Below, piece after piece: positions 12,901 to 24,900 of a stretch of 64,000 nt of DNA. The stretch is from Panonychus citri (lineage: Eukaryota; Arthropoda; Arachnida; Trombidiformes; Tetranychidae): assembly GCF_014898815.1 (NCBI RefSeq), contig NW_026515428.1:558001-622000 (forward strand), in the 5' to 3' direction. Both the position numbers and the translations under genes were made by a program. Numbering within the stretch: the stretch's first letter is position 1; each line of letters starts with the position of its first letter. The notes below the pieces were generated by a model, which searched no databases, was not told the origin of the DNA, and saw only the letters and a program-made list of their open reading frames with translations.

Positions 12901-15900
12901 AATTAAATATAAATGATAATGGTTTCTAATTGTATAGCTAAATTGTTACAATAGTGATTATTGTAGAGTTAAAAACTGATTGTTATGATTATGTGTAACT
13001 GTTAGTGATTAGTTGATTGTTGTATTGATTGAATCTAAAGATAACTACAATTAAATGACCAAACAAGGTCCAGTGTGTGTCCTTGTCCAATCAGTTTGGT
13101 CTGATTTTGATTGAAACAAATAAAATCCAAGTAAATTAGGTTAATTGTATCAAACAATTAAGCTATATAATCATGATAATAAACGATAACCTGATTTTAA
13201 TCATGTTTCCTGATAATCATTTGATATTACAATCAAAACTAATTGCAATTCACCTTGATTAGTTTCCTTATCCAACTAATATGATATACATTTATAAGAT
13301 TGAAATGATTCATTATCAATAACAGAATCAACTCAATCAAAATATATTATAACAATTAACTCAACAATTAATTAGTTAAATACACACACATACTCATGAT
13401 CAGATAAATAATTAAATGCACAACAATTAAAATCACTGTCAACACGAAATATCAATCAAATTTGATTATTCACAATCCACATGAACCCATTTGATTAATA
13501 GTTAATTGTTAAACAATTGGAACCATTTAATTAATATCCAATCATATTAACCATTGATGATAATATATGATAATTAAATAACAACAATTTAACAAAAATT
13601 CAATATAAATCATTTGGGTGTGTTAACCAATAACAATATTGAAGTTTAAATTGTTGGTAACAATTTGTTGCCATTTAAAAGCATTAAATTGTTGTGGTTT
13701 TGTTATGATAATAATCATTTCAAATGATCAAATAATTGTAATCAAAATAATCATAATCGTGAATCAATAATAAATTATTATTATTACAATAGTAAAAAAT
13801 ATTAAGTGTAAATAACAATTGACAAGCAAATGAAGCAAAAACGTTAATCACAATTAAGTTAATCATGTTTTTGACTCTCATAAATTAAAGGTAACAAAAT
13901 GAAATGATTGTAACACTAATCAAGGTGAACACATACAAGAAAATAACAACTTTTTGTGACAATTAACTTTGATTGTTACAATAACAACATGATTACATGT
14001 GAGAATTAAATTAACTATCATAATGATTAAATATCAACGAAGTTTAATTTAGTTCATTGTGTTAATTTCTCTTAGCGGGAATTTCTCACCATTGATCATC
14101 CATGGGACTTTATCTCTCTCTCTCTCTCTCTCTCTCTCATCTTTTTTATCTCTGGGATACTGACCATTGGTTTCCTTTTGATGATGGACAAAATTGATGC
14201 TACCTGAAGATGATGAAGATAATGATGATGAGTGAAATTCATTTTCTCACAAAATCATTTCTTTTCATCATCATTGCAGCATTTTTGGTGATGCTGGTGG
14301 GAAAAGTGTATGAACATTTTGTTGACAATTAATTGTTAAGAAAATGAAAGTTAATCATCATTAGTGGACAAAAAAAACATTGACAATGTGAAAGGTAAAA
14401 AGTGAAAGTAGCAATTGTATTATTATCGTTAATTAAGGTCAAGCAATCAGGTTAGTAATTAATTGTTGTCGTTGTTTGTTTGTGTTGATTTTTAAGTTTC
14501 ATCATTTGGACAAGAGTTTAACAATTAACTTTAATTGTTTATGATTTATTATAATTCTTGTTGATCAATGTTACGTAAATTGTGTGTTTTATTTGATTAC
14601 AATTCGTGAGTTTAATCAAGGATAATTTAGGATTTGATTAGTAAATCCCTTTGATTGGTAACTGTTTTTCTGATTCCTGATTACCAACAATTAACTGTCT
14701 CATTACCTAAATTGTATCATTATCATTATAGTAAATTGTTGATTGTAATCAACGGTCACTTCCGTTTGATCAGGTGAATTTTTTTTTAATTACTTTTTTC
14801 AAGTTTAAAGTTACAATTACAATTTAAGGTTAATGATGATGTTTTTTTTGAATGTTTCTAAATCACAATCAATTAAACTTGTTGTATTGGGAAATAGTTC
14901 AATTTAGTTTGCAATTATAATCAACATGATTAGAATTGCGATTTCCTTTAAATTGTAATTTAAATTAGTTTCACTTACACTTTAAATCAGTGAAACTAAT
15001 TGTATTAACATTGCAACTTCATATAGTTAATAAATTAGTTTCCGTTTAATATTATAACCATCAGATATATGAAACAATTAACTTTCATTTTAAGCTAATC
15101 AACCAGCATTTGAAAGTCTTTCAAGATTAATAATCAAAAGCAATTAAGATTGTCAGTCCAAGCTAATCAAAGATTAATCAAAAATAAGACTTAATTGTTG
15201 GTGATGATCAAATTCAAAGTAGTTATTAATTGTTACCTAAAGTTAATTGTAATTTTATCATCAACATTGTCATAGTTAATTAAGTATCAGAGTGTTTTTT
15301 TGTTAATTAAATAACTTAATTGGTGGAAAACAAAAGCCAAGAGACTTCAACTTAGGTAACCGGAAAACAACAGTGAAAGTACAACAATCAAAGTTGGATT
15401 ATTACAATTAACTAAATTAACTTGATAACTGAAAAAAAAACTGCACACAATCAACGTAAATCTTAAAATAAAGATCAGATTTTAAATCCTAATGATAACA
15501 ATTAATTGCAAAGGTTCAACAGTTGCAGGTAAATTGTGACAATGTTAAACTAGACTTTTTGATGTTGTTAAATCTTAACAACAATTAACAATCAAATTAA
15601 TTGTCCAGTTGCATCGTTAACAGGAGAGGGAGATGATAATGATAATGGTTAAGACAGACTAAATTAGTTTAAATGATTACTTTGCGTTGGAGATGATTAA
15701 CTTGATGATTAGTCGTAACTTCATCATCATCATCTTCTCCTCCGCATCCTTTTTGCATCTACCTGAGTAAAAGGCGTGGTCGTTGAAGATCTCAGGTGAT
15801 CTCATGTTAAATCCTCTGAGAAAAGTTTAATTCTAGGATCAGAAAAAAAAGAAAGTAAAAAAAAAAGTTAAAACTTTAAAAGGATCAAGATGATTAGTGA

Positions 15901-18898
15901 AAAAAAAGTAGTAATATGTTAATGATTAATTCTCACCATGTGAACAAGATTAACTAATAGTGATTAGTAAATCATAGACAATCAACAATCATAATGTTGC
16001 ATTTGAAGGTATCACCAAATTTCAGAGTTTCATTGGTTCCTTTGTTTTTTTAAACCTTCTCATCCCATGATAATCATAATAACATTAAATTAATATGCTT
16101 TTGATTGTTGAGATTATTATTTTTTTTTAGTTAATCGCAGTTTTTAATCCGTTAAAATGTTGATTACCATTGATTTTAATCTTTACATAACCAATTACCA
16201 GGGGTTAATTTATTGAGTTGCTTCTGTTTCTCAGGTAAATCATTTACCTTGAATATCCAATAAATGTACTTACCTGTTCATGTGTCTTGTTGTGTTTATC
16301 TTTCCATCTTCATCTTGACTTTACTTTTCATCTTTATGAGATATGAGCTTAGTTTTTTTTTATCTTTTCCTTGACCAATTCCTTGATTAGCCCTGGTAAT
16401 CTTCACCTTGCTCATCCTCATCTTGAATCATCTTTCCCCAGGTAAATCAGTTTACTTTCCAGGGTTTGTTGTCTTGTTGTGTTTTCGCATGTCAAGTCAC
16501 TTGTTTGTTTATTGTTGTTAATTTCATCTTCTTGATTGTTGGTAACTATGTCCTGTTGAGATATTGTTGATTTAGATGTTGTGTCCGTTTTTTTGCTCCA
16601 AACAACTTGTTTGCAAGATGATGGTCATCGTGGTCATCTAGATGTTGATTTCCCTCTATTTTTTTGCAAACTTGCAAAAAGAAACGGTATTAATGATATT
16701 TAATTCAAACGACATTAGAATGCATAATGAATTGTCCAGTTTTTTTGCTCCAGGTAAGGTTAATTATCAATTAAATTAACTTCCGTCCACTCGGGCGATT
16801 CTTGGACAATCAAATTAGTGAGATAACAGCAAAAGGTTAACCGTAATTTACACGCCAACAACTAATTTTAAACATCAATTTGATTCTTAATGAAAGTCTT
16901 GCAATCATACACATGAATTTAAATGCATCATGATGTCTTCATATTAGATTTAATTTCATTAATTAATTGTTATCCTTTTGTTTTACCTCCTCCACTATAT
17001 AATCAGTAGCCTTGCTTGTAAAGTTGGTTAATTGTTACTTTTTAATCCATTGATCAACCAACAAGTATGTCCATGAATATTTAATTTGACTATTGGTCAG
17101 TAGCAGTTAATTGTTATAAATGTAAATAATAATGTCCAGGTAGTGTAATTATCCTTAATCGTCATTAAAATTCATACCAAAAGTATGAAATGAATCCTGA
17201 AATACAGCAAATTAACATTAGTTTACAAAAAAAAACAAATTAGATACAAACAATTTTGATCAGATTGTGATATCAACAATTAACTTGCATTATAATTTAT
17301 GATTATACTCAATGTTGGAGGGATGAGCAATAAATTATCATCTAGACACAATGGTCATCACCATCAACATGGATACATCTTACTTAAATTATTATGATGA
17401 TTACGCCGCAAGTAAAAAAATTGAATCAACAAATGATGATCATAATAATGGAGGTAAAAAAGATGAGGATCATGATGATAATTGAGATGATGATGTCGCT
17501 TGTAAAGAGAGAGAGAGAGATGAAGTAAAATAATAGTTTAATGGATTAACTAACAATTTGATTTACTCTTCAGGCCAAATAACAACAATGAATCAATGAT
17601 AACATTCCCGCCCTTTCTGTACATATTTCAAAAATTAACTTGAAGAGTAAAAAAGTTACCTCAGCATCTTCATCTTCATCTTTATCTCCATCTCTTATCT
17701 TCATCATCACCATTATAATCATTTCATTATTATCGTCAACATTGTTGATACATTTTTCTGCTGCTTTGAATACCCTCAAGTCAAGTCTTTTCAAAAGTCT
17801 TTGGATATTATCATTATTATGAATAAAATACCAAGACTTTGTAGATTGATAGAGAGAGAGAGAAGAGTATCTAAAGAGCGTGAGGGAGAAAGGTGAGTTG
17901 ATAGAGTGGACCACAGTGTAACTTGATTTTCAACTTGATTGTATAATAAAAAGGTTACCTTTTTTTTCAAATCAAAAGTTATCCCTTCAAGAGAGTGAGT
18001 GAGAGAGGGTAAAACAGACCAGGTCAGGGGCTTTAGATGTTGATTTCAATGCTCCATTAAAAAATAACAATGATCAAGATGAGGATCAAGTTGATTGAGA
18101 AGATGCTTAAAGGAGGGAGAAACTTTTTTCTATCATCAACTCCATCATTATTTTACCTCTATTAATTTTATCATCTTCTTCATTCTTCAAACATCATCAT
18201 CATGTTGAAATATTTTTGCCTCTTTTTCAAACACTTTTTTTCCGTTAATCATCCTGAGCTTCTGATCGCGATTAAATTATATAATCATTTTAGCGCCATT
18301 TTGAGGTTTAGCTCTCTTGCTCTCTCTCATCCCAACGACACTATTACCTCGTTGGATTAATGTTTATCTTTTAAATGTCTACCGGGAAATTAATGATGTT
18401 AATGTTAATAGACTTGTATCATCATTAAAACGTTTTCTGGTTTTCTCAATGAAAGAGTTTCAATTTGATGAAGTTGTGGTTGTTGTTATTGTTAATTATT
18501 TCACCGGGAATGATGATACTGAGAGAGAGAGAGAAAAAAAAGAGAAATAAAATTTGTTAGGATAATTTTCATTCGTTGAGTATTTTAGATGATTAATAAA
18601 AAATGTTCATTCATTTATCCACTTTCATATTTCAATAGATCTTCTTACTCTTACTCTTTCTTTTTTGCTCTCTTTTTCCATTCTTCTTTTTATCATCATC
18701 TTCATCTAAGATGATATAATCATTATTATAAAGTTTGTATTATACTGTTAAATTGTATACATACTATGGTTAGTATACAGGTAACCTTGGATTTAGGCGT
18801 GTCAACCAAATATCAACTTGATATAAAAAAAACTAAGTTGCATTAAGATGAAGGTTAAGAAGAGGGATCAAGAGGATGAGGATAAAGATGAAGATGAA

Positions 18899-18937
<39 letters not shown>

Positions 18938-21900
18938 AAAGAGTGTGCAAGGTAAGAGGAGATCTAAACTTCAACAGCAAACAAGTTGCCAAAAAAAGAA
19001 AGAAAGTTGAGGTTACCTTTCTTTCTCTCTTACATTTTTACCTTTTCTTCTCTCTCTCCGCTCCTATGTCCCTTTCACCTTCCCGACCTTGGACTTCATC
19101 TTCATCTTCTTTAAGAAGATGATGATAACAGTGGAGAAGAGAAAGAGAGAAAGAATAAGTTGAATAAGATGATGATAATGATGGAGAAGAAAAAAAAAGT
19201 ACAAGGTAGTTAAAGAGGGAGAGAGGATGATGATGAGAAAAAAAGAAAGAGAGAAAAGAAAGAGGGCCAAAGAAGAGTGAAAAATGATCAAATTTAAAAT
19301 ACACAACTGAACAGAGTAAAACCAGTTTTTCCCGCGTTGCTAAGTCAGGCCGTTTGCCCGCTTTCAGGTTGCCTTAGGTTAGAACAGTTTTGTGCTTGGT
19401 TACAATCGCCAGGTAACAAAAACCTCAGGTATAAGAGGAGGAGGATCAAGAAGAGAAGGGGAAAGAGAGAGAGAGAAGGAAAAAGAAACACACAGAGAGG
19501 GGTTCAAGAAAGAAAAGGGAGCGAGGAGAGAGAGAGAGAGTAAAGTGAAGATGGAGAGAAACCTTCTTTTTGAAAGCAATTGATTTATAGAGGTTTAAAA
19601 ATGGCCGATGGTCCAGGTCAAAATTTCGTTGGGTTTCCTTTGTAGTGGATTTTCACCTTCTCTCTCTCTCTCTCCAAGGGTGACTTTGCATCTTTTACCT
19701 TTTACCTGTTGATTTACCTTCTCTTCTCTACCATCTTGTTGTTTCTTTTTCTTGATCCTTGGCTTTTTTTCGGTCAGAGGTCATATCTGGGACAAAAGGT
19801 CTTCGAAGGCAACAAGGTTCTTTTTTTTCCTTGATTTTTCGTCTTGATCGTTATTACTTCTCATCACTGTTATTATATTGTTGTTGTTGTTGTTATCATC
19901 ATTATGATTAGAGTTATTATCATCTCGAACTCTAACCTCTTTTCTTAAAGAAAACATTAGTTGGTTTAACGAAGCGAACTGTTAATTATCACATATTGGC
20001 TTTTCCTTTTTTATTCTGCTTGTTGTTGATTCCATTTCTAATTAAGTTCCAATTTCAAATTTAATCGAAAGAGTTTACCAATTGATTGCCATGTAGAATG
20101 ATATAAAAGAAAATAAGTAAATAAAAAGACTATCAATTCAATAATCATTATCCAATTTAAAAGTTAGTTACTTGATTGTGTTGAGGATTGAATATTGAAT
20201 TGTTTGACTTTTTTCACAGTTCCATTGATCTTTGACTTTGATCCAATGTGCATGTTGAATTAAAAATACTTGTTCAACAAGGTATTAGTTAACCATTAAT
20301 AGTCTCAAAACTTGGCCCAAACCAGATGAATTTTACCCTCGGGCAGAATTCAAGATCCATGAGACTCGTGCCAATCTCTTTTTTGTCTCTCTTTCTCTCT
20401 TCTTCTCATCTTATTTGCTCATCATGATAATATTATCCAAATGCAGTTGAGAGAAACAAACTGGTCTGCAATAAATGATAACCATCTCGCTCCAAGAGTC
20501 AACCAAATTTTTTACTATTCGTTTGTTGATTTGAGTCCTTTTCCTTTCTACCTTGACAGTCATCATCATCATCATCATCATCATCATTAATCCTATGTAA
20601 AGATAAAAATAAGAGAAGAAAAAACAAATTAGTTGAGAGAAGAAAAAAACAAGATGGAGAATATAAATGTTTACTTTCACCTTTCTCTTTTTCCTACTCT
20701 CTCACTCTGGTTACAAATCACAGAGAGATGATGATAAATACAACGGATATAATAAAAATCTAGATGACGATGACTCATTCAGCTAATTACCAGAGGCAGA
20801 AAAACATATGAACACGCACACCACGTAGTTACACGTGATTTGACTCTAGACGATAATTTATTCAACAGACAATCCTAGTTGATTTTGGATAAATTAACTT
20901 GGTTATCATTCAACAGGCTTGAAAATTAACATAAACAAAATTAGCTAATTTTCTTTACTTTTTTCATTAATCTCCAGCATCTTTTTTAGATGATGACTTT
21001 GATATAATTATGACTTGATTAACTATCTGAGAGGGAAAAAAGAGAGAAAAAAATTAATTAACGAAGACAATAATTAACTGGACATTAAACATAATCCAAG
21101 TCCATTGACCTTTTTCACTATGACAATTGTTACCTTGATTTTTTTATTCTCCAAGTCTAATCATTTCTTTGTTTTTCTTTTGCTTGATTTGTTTTCTATT
21201 GTTTTTTTTTTCTCAGGTTCTTTGGCATTTGGATATTTTCCGTCGCTCTTTCCGTGAATTATCAGGTCATGCTTGCATGGGCTCTGAATCGTGTATATTT
21301 TGTGCCTTAAAAGAGCTATTCACTCAATTCCAATATAGTCAAGAATCTGCACTTCCACCCGATTCCCTGCGAAAAGCATTGGCTGAAACTTTCTCTGACC
21401 AGCGACGTTTCCAATTGGGCTTCATGGATGATGCAGCTGAATGTTTTGAGAATATATTACTCAGAATTCATGATCATATTGCTCACGATGAACCGGAAGA
21501 TAGTTGTAAAGCGCCACACTGTATATCTCATGAAAAGTTTGCCATGAACCTGATTGAACAGTTATCCTGTTCATCTTGTGGTTATACTAGTGAACCTCAT
21601 CCATTCACCCAATTGGTTAATTATGTTTCAAGTCCTGCTCTTTGTGTTCAAGCAAAGAAACTGGCCTCTTGTCCGCCTCCAATTAACCCAAGAGCCGCAT
21701 CTTTTGGCTCATTATTAAGATCGGGTGAGGCTTATGGAAATGTCCGTGACTGTCCCAGTGGCTGTGGATCTAAAATTCAAATAAGAAGAACATTAGTTAA
21801 TCAACCAGATATTGTTTCCATAGGATTGGCTTGGGATTCTGAGAGACCTTCCCTTAATCAGATAACTCAAATTTTCTCAATCATCGAGACTCAACTTAAT

Positions 21901-24900
21901 CTGGAAGATGTAAGTTCAGTAAACCACCTTAACATTACAATTACAGTAATAGAAGAGTGAGAATGATCATCATTAGAAAGATATGTTGATGAAGATACTT
22001 AACCAAGCACAAAACTAAAAAAAGCAAAAATAATCAACAACAATAAACTTAATAAGAATAGAAAAACAAAAAAAGAAAACAAGGAAGAATTAAAAGAAAT
22101 GAATTTATTTGAATAAACTTTCAAATAGATAAACACTTACAGTTACCTTCGTACACAATTTCCTCATGATTAACACGATTATCTACAATCTGATTTAACT
22201 TCACGATTAAATCAATTAAACAGAAACAAAAAAACAAAAGAATAACAATTAAGAATAAGAAACAAAAGGAAATGAAATGAAAACATAAAGAAAATGACTA
22301 ATATTTTATTGTCAAAATCTTTTTGGCGGTTAAGTTGATTGGAGAAAAATTCTAATTGTTTATCAGAATATCGGTGAAAATATTTACTCTTCTCATCTTT
22401 GATCGTTAATTTAATTTCTTTTTCTTAATTGCTAGACTTTTTTTCTTTGATTTTCTATTGAAAACAAGCTAAGGATTGTCAAGAATTTTAATTGTTACTC
22501 AAGTGATTTAATTTCTTCCTTATTTCTTTCCTAATGTTTTCTTGGTTCTTTTTTTTATGTTTTTCTTTTTGTTTTGTTTTCCTTTGACCCTTCACTTAAT
22601 TATTTGGATTTTTTTCTTCTTCTTTTCCTAATCAATAGGTTTTTGATGGCTTCGGGCCAATTAACAAGTCTAGATCGTCAGTATCATCAACCGGTCTTAA
22701 TGGTGGTTGTTTACAACAAGTAGCATCTTCACCGGCAACAATATCATCCTCATCATCGGTTCTGGAACTGGTTGGACTTGTAACTTATTATGGTAAACAT
22801 TATTCAACATTTTTCTATCACACCAGCCTTTCCTGTTGGATATATTTTGACGATGCCGCAGTCCGTGAGATTGGACCTCATTGGGATCAGGTTGTTGATA
22901 AATGTATTAAAGGTCACTTTCAACCTTTACTCCTTCTCTATGCTAACCCTACGGGTACTGCAATTAATGCTTCAACTGCACCACAATCGATAATTAGAGT
23001 CTCCAATCATCCTAATGGTTCAAGTGATAGAAAATCATTGATTAACCGTGTAAATGGTTTCCATTCTCATCTTCTTCATCCGCATCATCTAAGATCAGGT
23101 CAAATATCGGCTCAACAAAGACTGATCAATATGATACCTTCTCTATCATCAACTTACAGTAACAATAATACAAATCCATCGACAACTTATCTTGCATCGG
23201 CGACGGTTTCAAATGGTTCCAATAGTACCAATAATATGCCACCACCTCCATCGAGGCCTAATCGGCCGTTGTCCTTGCTTTCGCTGCCAAATCATTATCC
23301 TCAACAGCAACAACAGTCACTCCGTTCGAGTGGTTCATCATCTTCCCTCAATTCGTATCAACATCAACGGGCTCTTGGAGGGTCAAATATTTATGGAACC
23401 ATGAGATTACCGCCAAAACGAACTGTAAACACTAATCAGCATCAAATCACCGCTAGACCTGGTTCAATGGACGATCTACTCAATCAATATGGATCAGCTT
23501 CCGATGATGTACCAGATTCACCGTTGACCCGATCATCAGTTTCTTCAACCTACTTTTCCGATGCTGGTGATACTGATTCCGGTTACATCTCAAGGAAAAC
23601 AGTTGAAAATATATTATCCATGCAGCATAAACAATCAGCCCAAAATCAACAACAACCTGTTATTGATCAACTTTATACTTCTTGTAAAGGTCAACAGCGT
23701 AACTCTGTTAGTTCAATTGATTCCTATTCGACTGAACTTAATTTACCTAAACGCTCATATGAAGATAAATTTATGCTCACAGCGAAAGCATGTTCACTTC
23801 AACGACGAGATTCGGGTAACTCATCGAATGGTTCGGGAGATCGTATGTCCGCTTCATCCATCTCATCGATAACCTCAAGAGAGGAAAATCCTTACTTGCT
23901 CAATCATTATGGTCGATCATCATTCTCATCGAAAATCTCATCATCTTCATCATCTAATGGACGTTTCCTTCAACCTGTCCCACCTTCACAATCATCTTCA
24001 TCTTCAACATCATCAACTTCATCCTCATCGGGTGATCATTCTCGATTCTCTAAAAAATCAACCACCTCAACAATTGATCAAGGTTATGATTCATTTTCCC
24101 TGTCGTCTAGTGATTCTTATCCATCAATGGGACAAACAACACCAACCAAACAATCAGCTGGTTACTTTTCAGGAAACTCACGATTAACCCAAATTCCAGA
24201 AGATGTTCAACTCATGGGTCTCATGGCTAATGGAGGATCAGCACTTCAAGATTGTGATCAACTTTGTAGTCAATCTGATGTTCTCATGATGAAATCCGTT
24301 GAAAAGGAGAGAGAAGGTGATCTTATAACTGCAGCCGCTCTAAGTGATTCGGCTGCTCACAAGGCCCGATTCGCAATGGCGGCACCTTACAGTAATCCTC
24401 AAATGCTTGTTTCCGCCAAAATGAAGCACAGTATTTGTGTCATGAGATCGGCTAATCTTCATAAAAGAATCAAAGAGAAAGAAGCAGAGGAAAAACGTCG
24501 AGTTAAAATGGAATCAATTGGCGGGGAAACTTCAGGTCATTCTCGTCAAGGAAGCCGAGATTCTTTACACAGTCGTCATAGTCGACAAAATTCAAGAGAT
24601 GGTTCAATCAAGGAGATTAAACGAGAAAATAAGGAAAATACTAGAAAATCATTACTCCTAAACAGCACTTCTAATTGTAACAATAATCAAAGTAACACCA
24701 TCACGATTCCCAATAAAAACAATCAAAGTAATTTAATCAATGGTGCCAATAGTTACAACGATGGTGCTATTTATGCCAATAGTTCAGTGATCGCAAGTAA
24801 TAATGTATCTACAGGTAATTTCCCAGGTAATAGGAAGACGATTCAATTATATGCCACTTTACCAAAGAAATCCTGTAAAAAGAAATTAACTTTAACCAAC

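Larger units (their letters stand above)
3295..21216 (+). other. 17.9-kb first intron of the USP gene
   Basis: The donor CAG|GTAAGA at 3295 and acceptor TTTCTCAG ending at 21216 join the Cys-box exon to the rest of the catalytic domain. The other intron of this gene is 0.7 kb. The content is AT-rich with endless variants of TTAATTGT/ACAATTAA, many ATC/GAT triplet runs and several GA/CT dinucleotide tracts. Open frames inside are short, low-complexity and often lack ATG. I could not support any nested gene, tRNA or mobile element. Short inverted repeats inside are listed separately. Confidence 0.85.

Noticed and set aside
17570..17914. 114-codon - strand frame in the large intron
   Set aside because: Low-complexity, lies over ATC triplet repeats, and the opposite strand is equally open; no splice or domain support.
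23192..24187. Several + strand frames overlapping the USP last exon
   Set aside because: Shadows of the Ser/Asn/Gln-rich coding sequence in other frames.
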